Assembly (NCBI GenBank): GCA_020444275.1
Contig: JAHLLG010000002.1
Location: 124,001 to 188,000 of the forward strand
Direction: 5' to 3'
DNA length: 64,000 nucleotides
Origin: Bacteroidota bacterium
GTDB taxonomy: Bacteria > Bacteroidota > Bacteroidia > Bacteroidales > UBA12077
In this document: piece by piece, positions 35,291 through 44,646 of the stretch
Layout: each line of letters opens with the position of its first letter
Numbering within the stretch: position 1 is the stretch's first letter
Program-made: the position numbers and the translations under genes
The notes under the pieces: model-generated
Told to the model about the DNA's origin: nothing
Seen by the model: the letters and a program-made list of their open reading frames with translations, nothing else
Database searches by the model: none

Positions 35291-36999
35291 AACCGGAAAA
35301 AATGAAGAAAAACCTAAAAAGTCAGAATATTGTTCAGCTAATTATCGCTCTTCTGATAATACTGCTTGTTAATTATATTTCATCCAATACCTATTTTCGT
35401 TTAGATCTTACATCTGATAAACGATATACATTATCAGAAGCGACACATGAGGTGCTGGATTCATTGGATGATATTGTGTATGTGAAAATTTATCTGGATG
35501 GCGATATGCCCATTGGTTTTCAACGAATGCAAAAATCGATCTATGAATTAATGGATGAATTCCGGGTTATTGCAGGAAGTAATATTCAATATCAGTTTAT
35601 AAATCCTTCGGAATCTAGCAGTGAGTCTGAAAGAAATGCCATGTATCAGGAACTGTATGAGCGGGGCTTAAATCCAACCAATGTAAAAGATCGCGATGAA
35701 GAAGGTGGCGTGGCTGAAAAGATGCTATTTCCGGGAGCCATAATTACATATAAAGAAAAAGAAACGCCTGTTAATTTACTGGTAAATAATCCTGCATTTT
35801 CGGCAGAGCAAAATTTGAATAACTCAATTCAGGCACTGGAATATGAATTTGTTGACGCTATTCGAAAAATTACAACGAAGAAAAGAAAACGAATTGCTTT
35901 TATTGAGGGGCAGGGCGAACTGGATGAATATTACACGGGTGATATCACAAGAGCTTTAAATGAATATTATGACATAGACCGCGTTACGATAAAAGAGTAT
36001 GTTAATATCCTGGAACTTTATGATGCGATTATTATAGCTGGTCCAACACAGGAATATACCGAAAAAAGCAAGTTTATTGTCGATCAGTATATTATGAACG
36101 GAGGTAAGGTGTTATGGTTCTTAGAGTCAGTAAAAGTGAGTATGGATAGCTTATCGACACGCAGTTCTACCTTTGCTTTAATGAACGATGTAAATCTCCG
36201 TGATCAACTTTTCAAGTATGGAGTTCGTGTTAATCCAAATGTTATTCAGGATGTGCAGTGTGCTGTAATTCCTGTGAATACAGCCGTAAGGGGTTCTCAG
36301 CCTAAATTTGCTCCGGCACCATGGTTATATTTTCCTTTGTTGGTTGCTCCGGATAATAATCCCATTACCAAAAACTTAAATATGATTAAGGCAGAGTTTC
36401 CGAGTGTTATTGATCTGGTTGGAAATTCAGAAATTCATAAAAAGGTTATTCTTTCATCATCTGCTAATTCAAGAGTTTTAAATGTCCCATTGCTCGTGAG
36501 CTTGCAGGAAGTGAAGGAACAATTAGATCCTCGCATGTTTAATCAACCTGGTAATCCTATTGCAGTAGTTCTTGAAGGTAGTTTCGAATCGGTATTTAAA
36601 AACCGGTTAATAAATCAATACCTGAATGGACAGCAACTGGAGTTTAAAGAAAAGAGCGAACCAACCAAAATGATTGTAGTTTCTGATGCTGACATCATTC
36701 GCAATGATATTCGCAGAAGAGCAGACGGTATATTTATTACACCACTTGGTTATGATCGGTATACCAAGCAAACATATGGTAATAAAGAATTTGTGATGAA
36801 TGCTGTTCATTATTTAATTGATGAAAGTGGTATACTCGATATTCGTTCGCGAGAATTTAAACTCAGATTACTCGATAAATCTAAAATTCTGGAAGAACGA
36901 ACCAAATGGAAACTTATAAATGTTGTTTTTCCTGTAGTATTTATACTGATTTTTGCAGTCCTAGTATCATATTTGCGAAAGAAAAAGTACACAGGATAA
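35284..36999 (+). CDS. gldG: GldG-type ABC transporter accessory protein
   Basis: 571 residues (ATG 35284; a second Met at 35302 gives 565). One N-terminal membrane segment (about 17-35), a large periplasmic GldG domain (PF09822) containing the start TLSEATHEVLDSLDD and IAFIEGQGELDEYYTGDI, and one C-terminal membrane segment (about 545-565). It is the partner of GldF. A DUF4340 gene follows in the same direction, an arrangement repeated in many genomes with this transporter. Confidence 0.88.
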   Translation: MVKPEKMKKNLKSQNIVQLIIALLIILLVNYISSNTYFRLDLTSDKRYTLSEATHEVLDSLDDIVYVKIYLDGDMPIGFQRMQKSIYELMDEFRVIAGSNIQYQFINPSESSSESERNAMYQELYERGLNPTNVKDRDEEGGVAEKMLFPGAIITYKEKETPVNLLVNNPAFSAEQNLNNSIQALEYEFVDAIRKITTKKRKRIAFIEGQGELDEYYTGDITRALNEYYDIDRVTIKEYVNILELYDAIIIAGPTQEYTEKSKFIVDQYIMNGGKVLWFLESVKVSMDSLSTRSSTFALMNDVNLRDQLFKYGVRVNPNVIQDVQCAVIPVNTAVRGSQPKFAPAPWLYFPLLVAPDNNPITKNLNMIKAEFPSVIDLVGNSEIHKKVILSSSANSRVLNVPLLVSLQEVKEQLDPRMFNQPGNPIAVVLEGSFESVFKNRLINQYLNGQQLEFKEKSEPTKMIVVSDADIIRNDIRRRADGIFITPLGYDRYTKQTYGNKEFVMNAVHYLIDESGILDIRSREFKLRLLDKSKILEERTKWKLINVVFPVVFILIFAVLVSYLRKKKYTG

Positions 37000-37037
37000 T
37001 CAGCGATGAATCAGTTAACAAATGTATGCATAACAAC

Positions 37038-38027
37038 ATGAAAAACTTGAAACTTTATCTCATTCTGGCTGTTTTAATTATAATAGCAGGAATATTCTAT
37101 TTTTCAAACAATAAGGGAACGCTAAATCTTCGTGTTGCCGACTTTTCTGTTGATCAATACCAGGATATTACAAAAATAGAGATTATTTCACCTCAAGAAA
37201 AGTTAAAACTTGAATTAACAAATAACCAGTGGAAAGTTAACGACAAATATTGGGCAACAGAAAAATATGTTAAGAATCTGCTTTTAGCTTTAAACAGGTT
37301 AACGATTTTATCACCGGTTTCAAAAGCTGAAAAGGAGCAGGTGGCTTCTATTTTAAAAGCCGATGGAATGCTTGTAAAAGTGTATAAAAACAGAAGAACG
37401 GTTAAAGAATTTTATGTGAGCAAACCTTCAATGAATCAGGAGAAGACCTATATGATGATGAAAAAATCATCAGAACCATTTATTGTTAGTATTCCGGCTT
37501 TTAGAGGATTATTGGCAGATCTTTTTATAACGGACGAAAACTACTGGCGTAACAAAACCATTTTTGATTACGAACCGCAAAATATTAAAAGTATAAGAGT
37601 CGAATATCCAGAAGAGCAGATAAAATCCTTTCAGGTTAACAATTACAATGATGGAACGTTTGCCGTTCAAAATCTTGTTGAAACGAAATTTATTGAAGAT
37701 TTTGATGTAGAAAAAGTAGCACGATATTTTACCTATTATCAGCGAATTGTTTTTGAAGATGTGGTTCGTGATTTATCACAAGGTAAAATTGATTCTGTAT
37801 TAAAAGCAACACCATATTGTATTATTACAGTTAAAGATGATTCAGACGAGGAGAATAAGATTACTATTTACCGCAAGCCATCCGAAAAAAAATACGATGA
37901 GTTCGGGCAGGAGCTAAAATTTGATTACGACAGAGCATACGCTTCATTTAATCAGAATAAAGAATTAATCATCATTCAATATTATATTTTTGATCCTTTA
38001 TTCAAAGAAATTGATTATTTTCGCTAA
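37038..38027 (+). CDS. DUF4340 protein, GldFG partner
   Basis: 329 residues from ATG 37038, where the N-terminal membrane anchor (MKNLKLYLILAVLIIIAGIF) starts; the upstream part of the frame overlaps gldG and is not coding. The rest is a strand-rich extracytoplasmic DUF4340 repeat domain (ITKIEIISPQEKLKLELTNNQWKV). DUF4340 proteins accompany GldF/GldG-like transporters. A tiny 11-codon frame (37006-37041) just before it overlaps the start, maybe for coupling. Confidence 0.82.
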   Translation: MKNLKLYLILAVLIIIAGIFYFSNNKGTLNLRVADFSVDQYQDITKIEIISPQEKLKLELTNNQWKVNDKYWATEKYVKNLLLALNRLTILSPVSKAEKEQVASILKADGMLVKVYKNRRTVKEFYVSKPSMNQEKTYMMMKKSSEPFIVSIPAFRGLLADLFITDENYWRNKTIFDYEPQNIKSIRVEYPEEQIKSFQVNNYNDGTFAVQNLVETKFIEDFDVEKVARYFTYYQRIVFEDVVRDLSQGKIDSVLKATPYCIITVKDDSDEENKITIYRKPSEKKYDEFGQELKFDYDRAYASFNQNKELIIIQYYIFDPLFKEIDYFR

Positions 38028-38139
38028 CAATAAATTCACGCAGCCTTATTGGCTACTTGATTTTTTTTTCGTATTATTGATAATTGAATTAGAGAAAGAT
38101 TAGATAATTGAAATCATTAAAATTTTAAACTAGATACAG

Positions 38140-39270
38140 ATGAAGTTTGTTATTTCCAGTACAGAATTATTAAGTCATCTGCAGGCAATTAGCAGGGTGA
38201 TTAGTAATAAAAACACATTGCCTATTCTTGATAATTTTCTATTTCAGTTGGCCGAAAACGAACTGAAAATTACGGCTTCGGATTTAGAAACTACCTTAAT
38301 TACAACCATTCAGTTGGAAAATGCAACAGACGAAGGTAGTATTGCTATTCCTGCCAGGATATTAACGGATACTTTAAAAGAGTTTCCTGATCAGCCATTA
38401 ACTTTTGATATTAATAACGAAACATTTGGTGTTGTGATAACCACCGAAAATGGTAAGTATAATATTGTTGGACAAAATGGTGAAGATTTCCCGCAACTGC
38501 CGGTAATCAAAGATGATCAAAAAACATCGATCCAGCTGGGTGCCGATGTATTACTAAGCGGTATAACAAAAACTTTATTTGCTACAGCCGATGATGAATT
38601 ACGTCCGGTGATGAATGGTGTATTTATCGAACTGAGTCCCGATAATATGACATTTGTAGCTTCCGATGCACATAAGTTGGTTCGCTACAGAAGATTAGAT
38701 GTTAAAGCTGAACAAGAATCATCGTTTATCTTACCAAAAAAACCTGCTTCGTTATTAAAAGCAATTCTTCCAAAAGAAGAAAACGAGGTAATGGTAGAGT
38801 TTGACGATAAAAATGCATTTTTCACCTTATCAAATTATAAGTTAGTTTCCCGATTGGTTGAAGGAAATTACCCAAGTTACAATTCAGTAATTCCGACAAA
38901 TAATCCTAATAAACTTACGATTGACCGATTAGAACTATACAATGCATTGAAACGTGTAGCCTTATTCTCTAATCAGGCTAGTAATCTGGTAAAACTGGAA
39001 TTGAAAGGAAATCAGCTGAATGTTTCTGCACAGGATATCGATTTTTCAATTTCTGCAAACGAACGATTAAATTGTCAGTATGAAGGAGATGATATGGAAA
39101 TTGGATTTAAATCATCATTCTTGATTGAAATTTTATCCAATATTGCATCAACAGATGTATTGGTAGAACTTTCTGATCCATCGCGTGCCGGAATACTATT
39201 CCCTGCAGAAAAAGAGAACGACGATGAGGATGTATTGATGTTATTAATGCCAATGATGATTAATGCATAA
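38140..39270 (+). CDS. dnaN: DNA polymerase III beta sliding clamp
   Basis: 376 residues with the three repeated clamp domains and conserved segments (PARILTDTLKEFPDQP, ATDGHKL-like SDAHKLVRYR, KLELKGNQLNVSAQD). It is not adjacent to dnaA or recF here, so the usual origin cluster is broken up, as in many Bacteroidota. It ends before a strong terminator at 39292-39322. Confidence 0.96.
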   Translation: MKFVISSTELLSHLQAISRVISNKNTLPILDNFLFQLAENELKITASDLETTLITTIQLENATDEGSIAIPARILTDTLKEFPDQPLTFDINNETFGVVITTENGKYNIVGQNGEDFPQLPVIKDDQKTSIQLGADVLLSGITKTLFATADDELRPVMNGVFIELSPDNMTFVASDAHKLVRYRRLDVKAEQESSFILPKKPASLLKAILPKEENEVMVEFDDKNAFFTLSNYKLVSRLVEGNYPSYNSVIPTNNPNKLTIDRLELYNALKRVALFSNQASNLVKLELKGNQLNVSAQDIDFSISANERLNCQYEGDDMEIGFKSSFLIEILSNIASTDVLVELSDPSRAGILFPAEKENDDEDVLMLLMPMMINA

Positions 39271-39291
39271 AAAATAATAAATAGATAGATG

Positions 39292-39322
39292 AAAAGAGTT
39301 TCAAGCGAAACTCTTTTTTTTT
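39292..39322 (+). terminator. Intrinsic terminator of dnaN
   Basis: AAAAGAGTTTC / GAAACTCTTTT (11 bp) with AAGC loop, followed by a run of T to 39322. Confidence 0.9.
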
Positions 39323-39347
39323 CAGATAGAATGATAAAAACAGTATA

Positions 39348-40115
39348 ATGGAATTAGATTTAAAAAAACCAATTGTATTTTTCGATTTAGAAACAACCGG
39401 AATTGATATAGTAAACGATAGAATTGTTGAAATCTCCTTGCTTAAGGTGAATCAGGATGGAACAGAAGAGACCAGAACCATGAGAATAAACCCTGAAATG
39501 CCTATCCCGATTCAGTCAACCGCAGTGCACGGAATAACTGACGAAGATGTTATAAATGAACCAACATTTAATATTGTAGCAAAAGATATCGCTAAATTTA
39601 TTGAAGGTTGCGACCTTGGAGGATACAATTCGAATAAATTTGATATTCCATTACTGGCCGAGGAGTTTTTACGAGTTGGTGTAGATATTGATCTTAAAAA
39701 GCACCGCTTTGTTGATGTACAGGTTATTTTCCATAAAATGGAGCAACGTACATTAAGTGCGGCTTATAAGTTTTATTGCCAAAAGACTCTGGATGATGCG
39801 CATAGTGCCGAAGCAGATACAAAAGCTACCTATGAAATCCTTAAAGCACAATTAGATCGATACAACGACTTGCAAAATGATATTGATGAGATATCCAAAT
39901 TTTCGTCGCATAATAAAAATGTCGATTTTGCCGGACGAATTGTATTAAATGACAAAGGAGAAGAAGTTTTCAATTTTGGCAAATATAAGGGACAAACTGT
40001 TGAATCGGTTTTGGAGAAAGATCAGGGATATTTTGGTTGGATGTTGAATAGTGATTTCCCGTTGTATACCAAAAAGGTTTTAACAGCAATTAAATTAAGG
40101 AAGTTTAATTCATAA
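39348..40115 (+). CDS. DEDDh 3'-5' exonuclease with ExoX-like tail
   Basis: 255 residues. Exonuclease domain 8-170 with FFDLETTG (D13, E15), the Exo II region GGYNSNKFDIPLL and the Exo III DAHSAEADTKAT (His/Asp). The last 60 residues contain FGKYKGQTVESVLEKDQGYFGWML, a small domain found at the end of ExoX-type nucleases. Likely a proofreading or repair exonuclease (DnaQ-like epsilon). It lies after dnaN with its own start, so it may work with the clamp. Confidence 0.88.
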   Translation: MELDLKKPIVFFDLETTGIDIVNDRIVEISLLKVNQDGTEETRTMRINPEMPIPIQSTAVHGITDEDVINEPTFNIVAKDIAKFIEGCDLGGYNSNKFDIPLLAEEFLRVGVDIDLKKHRFVDVQVIFHKMEQRTLSAAYKFYCQKTLDDAHSAEADTKATYEILKAQLDRYNDLQNDIDEISKFSSHNKNVDFAGRIVLNDKGEEVFNFGKYKGQTVESVLEKDQGYFGWMLNSDFPLYTKKVLTAIKLRKFNS

Positions 40116-40120
40116 TGCCT

Positions 40121-40153
40121 AGATCTAGCAGGTTTTCAAAACCTGTTAGGTCT
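40121..40153. repeat. REP-like palindrome (33 bases)
   Basis: AGATCTAGCAGGTTTT-C-AAAACCTGTTAGGTCT, a 16+1+16 palindrome with two G-T-compatible mismatches. It lies in the short gap between the exonuclease stop and the FAH gene. Similar AACAGGTTTT palindromes are scattered in many Bacteroidota genomes (from memory). No T run, so it is not a typical terminator. Confidence 0.6.
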
Positions 40154-40162
40154 AATTAAAAA

Positions 40163-40777
40163 ATGAAAATAATAGCCATAGGTCGTAACTACATTGATCA
40201 TGCAAAAGAGCTAGATAATCCGGTTCCGAAAGAACCCATATTCTTTCTAATGCCTGATTCGGCACTGCTGCGCAATAATCAACCTTTTTTCTATCCCGAT
40301 TTTTCGCAAGATATTCATTACGAAGTAGAGATTGTTGTTAAATTAAACCGTTTAGGCAAGAATGTAGCAGCTAAATTTGCACATCGTTATTACAGTGAAA
40401 TAGGTATTGGAATTGATTTTACGGCACGTGATCTTCAAAAGAAATGCAAAGAAAAGGGATTACCCTGGGAAATATCCAAATGTTTCGATGGTGCTGCACC
40501 GATAAGTAACTTTATTGCTCTGGATAAGCTTGGTGGTGATATCAATAACATCAATTTTAGGTTAGAATTAAACGGCAAAATTGTCCAACAGGGAAATACC
40601 GGCGCAATGATTTTTAAGGTGGATGAATTAATTGAACATGTTACGCAATTTATGACGATAAAAATTGGTGACTTTTTATTTACTGGCACACCATCCGGAG
40701 TAGGACCGGTAAAAATAGGAGACAGGCTTACAGCCTATATCGAAGATCAGAAAATGCTCGATTTTGTGGTTAAATAA
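40163..40777 (+). CDS. Fumarylacetoacetate hydrolase family protein
   Basis: 204 residues, single FAH catalytic domain: IGRNYIDHAKEL, an E-x-E type metal site (HYEVEIVVKL), FTARDLQKKCKEKGLPWEISKCFDGAAP and the C-terminal LFTGTPSGVGPVKIGD. Members cleave acylpyruvates or decarboxylate oxaloacetate; which reaction applies cannot be told. It overlaps the convergent HD gene by eight bases. Confidence 0.92.
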   Translation: MKIIAIGRNYIDHAKELDNPVPKEPIFFLMPDSALLRNNQPFFYPDFSQDIHYEVEIVVKLNRLGKNVAAKFAHRYYSEIGIGIDFTARDLQKKCKEKGLPWEISKCFDGAAPISNFIALDKLGGDINNINFRLELNGKIVQQGNTGAMIFKVDELIEHVTQFMTIKIGDFLFTGTPSGVGPVKIGDRLTAYIEDQKMLDFVVK

Positions 40778-41426
40778 TTTCTTTTTTAAGATTCTCGAAA
40801 AAACGTTTTGTAATTAAATAGTTTTCTTTGTGCTTTTGGTATAAAGAAGAAAAAACTTTATAGGTTCTTTCAAAATTTGAAAAACGTTGAACGAGATTTT
40901 TTAGAACAAGGTCCGGAAGCTCATTTAAACTGTTTCCTCTTAAGAGATAAATCTCGGTATATCTTACCACACCGATATGGCCAAAAGCATCAAGATCATC
41001 TGCATTACAAATAATTGATAAAATATCATCTGGTGCTATGCTACTTAGAGTGTAGTCTTTATCATCATGTTTTTCTATGGCAGAAAGTATTTCGTTAAAA
41101 TTAGCTGGTTTTGTTAAGTTATGCTCTTCGAAATATTGAATACATATTTGCTTACTTTCCTCACCGTGATTTTCGTTGATGGTTTTCGTAAGACCTGTAT
41201 CATGAAAAAGACTTGCTATTAAGCAGGCTTCAACTTTAGCATAGGTTATTTCAAATCGATCAGAGATAGCAAATAAAATTTCTTTAGCAAATTGCCACAC
41301 TCTTAAATGATGCGTATGATCGTGCGAAGGTATCTGAACATTACCAAAAAGTTCACTGCAATAATTGAACAGCGGTGAAAGCCATATTTCTTCAGCACTA
41401 TGTATATGTTGTTGTAGTATATTCAC
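40770..41426 (-). CDS. HD-domain phosphohydrolase
   Basis: 218 residues, starting at GTG 41426 (no ATG is in frame nearby). The metal site is visible: HTHHLRVW (His), SLFHDTG (HD pair) and a C-terminal D in NADDLDAFG. It belongs to the broad HD hydrolase group (nucleotide or phosphate ester targets). Monocistronic on the minus strand. Confidence 0.85.
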   Translation of the reverse strand: MNILQQHIHSAEEIWLSPLFNYCSELFGNVQIPSHDHTHHLRVWQFAKEILFAISDRFEITYAKVEACLIASLFHDTGLTKTINENHGEESKQICIQYFEEHNLTKPANFNEILSAIEKHDDKDYTLSSIAPDDILSIICNADDLDAFGHIGVVRYTEIYLLRGNSLNELPDLVLKNLVQRFSNFERTYKVFSSLYQKHKENYLITKRFFENLKKEII

Positions 41427-41452
41427 ATCACAAAATTACAATGCTTATAAAA

Positions 41453-41487
41453 TAAAAAAGCAGAAAAGTGAACCTTTCTGCTTTTTC
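41453..41487 (-). terminator. Intrinsic terminator after the 84-residue DNA-binding gene
   Basis: AAAAAGCAGAAA pairs with TTTCTGCTTTTT (41455-41466 with 41475-41486), flanked by A and T runs on both sides so it can work in both directions. It separates the HD gene from the gene at 41505-41759. Confidence 0.75.
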
Positions 41488-41504
41488 AAGGAATTTTTTC
41501 GATC

Positions 41505-41759
41505 TTAATTTTTAGATACAGTTTCTTCAGTCATTTCAATAGCCATATCTAGTATTGTTGTATCATCAATTGTTACAATTCCTCCATCTGGACCCTGTCC
41601 AAAATGGATTCCAATCGATTCACCTTCTCGGTAGTTAGTACCTCCAAAGTAATTCCTTACAGTTTCCTCGTTCATGTTTAAGTTTTCGGCAATTCTTCTA
41701 ATTGCACCATGAGGTAACTGATCTTTAATTTTACGTAACTCGTTGAATGTTAATGTCAT
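41505..41759 (-). CDS. Small HTH DNA-binding protein conserved in Bacteroidota
   Basis: 84 residues. The N-terminal half is a helix-turn-helix (FNELRKIKDQLPHGAIRRIAENLNMNEETVRNYFGG); the C-terminal half holds GQGPDGGIVTIDDTTILDMA, typical of this small conserved family. Expected to be a nucleoid or local regulator. Function unassigned. Alone between terminator and GNAT gene. Confidence 0.75.
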   Translation of the reverse strand: MTLTFNELRKIKDQLPHGAIRRIAENLNMNEETVRNYFGGTNYREGESIGIHFGQGPDGGIVTIDDTTILDMAIEMTEETVSKN

Positions 41760-41863
41760 AACGCTTTGTTTTTTAAGTTAGACACGAACTATAAAATTAC
41801 AGATTATTAACCGTAGAAAAAAATTTAAAGAAGAATTATACAGGATTTTAATAAAATTTAACA

Positions 41864-42313
41864 CTAAAGTATTATGGAATCTAGGTTTCGTACAATATAT
41901 ACATCATAATCTCCTAAAAAATTGAACCCCAGGTTTTTATAAATGCTTATAGCTTTTGTGTTGGTTTTATGAACCTCCAATTTTATTTGGTAACCTTTTT
42001 CTTTAGCAAATTTTAATGATTCTTTAGTAAGTATTTTTCCAAATCCTTTGTTTTGATATAAAGTTTCAACTGCAATATGATGCAAATGAAGTCGACGTCC
42101 GTCAAAAGTCATCCAGGATGATCCAAATAATTTATTGGTTCTATTATCAATTAATACAATAAGTTTTCCTCCCAGTTCAATACTTTGTGCAATTATTTGT
42201 GCGTTATCACCTCGTTTAGTGCTTCCAACTCCTGTTACTTCCCAAAGCGCACTCAATTGATCAAAATCCTGATTCGAATAATCTCTAATTGTGTAATTAT
42301 CCATTTTCTTCAT
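41864..42313 (-). CDS. GNAT-family N-acetyltransferase
   Basis: 149 residues with the GNAT core: strands around GGKLIVLIDNRTNKLFGSSWM, the acetyl-CoA loop NKGFGKILTKESLKFA (Q/R-x-x-G-x-G/A type) and the C-terminal IYKNLGFN motif. The second Met (42304) may be the real start. It overlaps the NfeD-family gene by up to 17 bases, so both are co-expressed. Substrate unknown. Confidence 0.87.
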   Translation of the reverse strand: MKKMDNYTIRDYSNQDFDQLSALWEVTGVGSTKRGDNAQIIAQSIELGGKLIVLIDNRTNKLFGSSWMTFDGRRLHLHHIAVETLYQNKGFGKILTKESLKFAKEKGYQIKLEVHKTNTKAISIYKNLGFNFLGDYDVYIVRNLDSIIL

Positions 42314-43733
42314 CTTTTATTACATATACCTGGCCCGACCTGTAATCAATTACTTTTACTTTTTGTCCTTTTTCAATAAAGCCGATTTCAGATTTGGCAT
42401 CGTAGGTTTCATCATCGATTTCTACTTTACCACTTGGTCTTAAATTGGTGAATGCAACACCATTTTTACCAATTAATTCTTTCCATGAATTGTCTACACC
42501 AATATATCCTTCATCTTTTTGTTGAGTAGAATTTAATACAATCCATGAGAATGCATTGGAAGTTAATGCTTTTTTACTAAGATATATCGAGAGTACAAAG
42601 GATAAAAACATCGCAATGGCAACGATCATTAGTGATTTTAAAACTGTAGCAACAGCTTCAGCCGCATGAAATTCAAATTCAAAGATGATATTATCTACCA
42701 TACTTAAAACTAAGCCGGTAAGCGCGAGTACCAGACCACTTATACCTGCAATTCCAAATCCCGGAATAACAAAAATTTCAAGTATTATAAGAATGAGTCC
42801 TACAACAAAAAGAACCATTTCCCAGTTTTCGGCTAATCCTTCCAAATATAAAGGCGCAAAATATAAAATGGCTGCTAATACTGCAGCTCCTAAAGCAAAT
42901 CCAATACCCGGACTTTGTAATTCAAAATAAATTCCTCCAACAATAATCATGATCAGGATTCCCTGAATAGCAGGACTAACCAAAAAGCCTATAAATGTTT
43001 CAAGCTTTGTTGGTTCATATTTCGTAATTTCATAATTTTCTATTTCTGCATGTTCCAGTAACTCTTCAATATCGCCTACAATGGCTTCGCAATAACCATT
43101 TTTAACAGCTTCATTAGCAGTAAATGCAACAATTTTACCAGTATCTGTTACATTTTCAATGTAAATTCTGGGATCAACCATAGCTTCTGCAATTTCAGGA
43201 TCACGATGCCATCGTAACAGGGTATCGCCATTTTCTGTAATGATGGTATCTTTACCATGAGCTTCTGCAGTAGCTCTCATGGTAGCTCTCATATACGACT
43301 GGTATTTTTCCGGCATAACTTTCCCGGTTTGATCTACTACGGCAGCAGAACCAATCTGGGCACCTTTTTTCATATAAATCCGATCGGCAGCAATAGATAT
43401 CAACGCACCTGCCGAAGCGGCATTATTTACGATAAAAGCATAAACCGGTACCGGACTATTCAAAATTTTAGTCCGTATGGAATCCGCCATGTTAACCATT
43501 CCACCATATGTATTTACATTAATGATGATATACTCAGCGTTTAGCCTTTTGGCTTCTTCAAAACTTTTTTGAGTTAACCGCCACATGGCAGGCTCAATAT
43601 TTTGATTGATATCAAAAACAAACACTTTGGTTTTTGAAGTATCGGGGTGTATTCTGGTACTATCTTGGGCAATTCCATTGTGGGCACAAAGAATGACTGT
43701 AAATAATATAACAAGCGAGAGTAACTTTTTCAT
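42297..43733 (-). CDS. NfeD-family ClpP-like membrane serine protease
   Basis: 478 residues. Signal peptide (cleaved after about 22), a ClpP-class protease domain (35-235) with the serine S107 in NNAASAGAL and lysine K143 in PEKYQSY, matching the Ser-Lys dyad of archaeal NfeD1b, then five to six membrane segments (about 255-385) and a C-terminal OB-fold (about 410-478; NGVAFTNLRPSGKVEIDDETYD). Linked to membrane-protein quality control and lipid-raft-like stomatin partners in relatives; no stomatin gene is adjacent here. Confidence 0.92.
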   Translation of the reverse strand: MKKLLSLVILFTVILCAHNGIAQDSTRIHPDTSKTKVFVFDINQNIEPAMWRLTQKSFEEAKRLNAEYIIINVNTYGGMVNMADSIRTKILNSPVPVYAFIVNNAASAGALISIAADRIYMKKGAQIGSAAVVDQTGKVMPEKYQSYMRATMRATAEAHGKDTIITENGDTLLRWHRDPEIAEAMVDPRIYIENVTDTGKIVAFTANEAVKNGYCEAIVGDIEELLEHAEIENYEITKYEPTKLETFIGFLVSPAIQGILIMIIVGGIYFELQSPGIGFALGAAVLAAILYFAPLYLEGLAENWEMVLFVVGLILIILEIFVIPGFGIAGISGLVLALTGLVLSMVDNIIFEFEFHAAEAVATVLKSLMIVAIAMFLSFVLSIYLSKKALTSNAFSWIVLNSTQQKDEGYIGVDNSWKELIGKNGVAFTNLRPSGKVEIDDETYDAKSEIGFIEKGQKVKVIDYRSGQVYVIKDEENG

Positions 43734-43769
43734 TTTACTAAATTTATGTTTATGCTAATTTCGTAAATA

Positions 43770-44525
43770 TTAAGCAAATTCCTCGGCATACTTCAGAAAT
43801 AATTCTAATCCTTTTTTCTTTTCTTTATCAAGAGAGTAATCAATGTTCTTTTCAAAATATTCCTTTATATTAATGCGTTTTGGTAAAAAAGAAAAATCAA
43901 AGGTATTGATCATTTCATCAATATGATTAATTCCAAGCTGTAAGCTATTATTAAACTCTTCTTTAAAAGTATCTCCTAAAGATCGATTAGCAACCCATGC
44001 AGCAAAAACAAAAGGTAAACCTGTATTTTTTAACCACTCATCTGCTAAATCGTAAACAAATGAAAAATTGTTTTCTGATGCCAGTGCCTTATCACCAATA
44101 ATAACAGCAGCTTCGTTTTCTTGTATTCTATTCTCAAATCCTTCCGTTGTATTGGCCCATTTAACATCCAGATTCCAGAATTTCTTTGCTAGAATCCGGG
44201 TTAACATTACCGATGATCGTGAGTGATAATCGAGCAAAATCGTATCAATCTCAGTTAATGGTTTGTACGAGGCGAGGATTACTGAACGAACCGGACCTGA
44301 TGCTCCTATACAATAATCTGAAATAATTTCCGAGTGATTCAATTTGGGTATAACGGCTACAGGAATTAAACCTACATCAACCTGATTATCTAATAATTTC
44401 TGCGCGCAAACTGATGGAATATCTTTTGAAAGTTCTATATGATTTATAATGTTGCTATGTTCAATACCGTATATAAATGGATAGCTATTGGTATACGAAA
44501 CAGCTGATATTTTAATTTTCGACAT
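43770..44525 (-). CDS. mqnA: Chorismate dehydratase of the futalosine pathway
   Basis: 251 residues, MqnA/MqnD family, with the N-terminal ISAVSYTNSYPFIYGI and the central SGPVRSVILASYKPL and DYHSRSSVMLTRIL motifs, as in MqnA. It makes 3-(1-carboxyvinyl)oxybenzoate from chorismate, the first step to menaquinone by the futalosine route. The prenyltransferase gene at 24279-25172 is probably from the same pathway. A TATATTTG-like -7 element is at 44546-44553 on the minus strand. Confidence 0.9.
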   Translation of the reverse strand: MSKIKISAVSYTNSYPFIYGIEHSNIINHIELSKDIPSVCAQKLLDNQVDVGLIPVAVIPKLNHSEIISDYCIGASGPVRSVILASYKPLTEIDTILLDYHSRSSVMLTRILAKKFWNLDVKWANTTEGFENRIQENEAAVIIGDKALASENNFSFVYDLADEWLKNTGLPFVFAAWVANRSLGDTFKEEFNNSLQLGINHIDEMINTFDFSFLPKRINIKEYFEKNIDYSLDKEKKKGLELFLKYAEEFA

Positions 44526-44646
44526 GCTAATACAATTAGGTTAAACAAATATACAATTGATGCACTTATTATAATAGTAAAATAAATTGTTTTTGTTTAA
44601 TTTGCACTTGGATTTTTGTTACGTTTAATATTCTAAATAAAATACC

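Noticed and set aside
37900-38140. Replication origin near dnaN
   Set aside because: No dnaA or recF neighbour and no cluster of DnaA-box sequences; dnaN is often away from the origin in this phylum.
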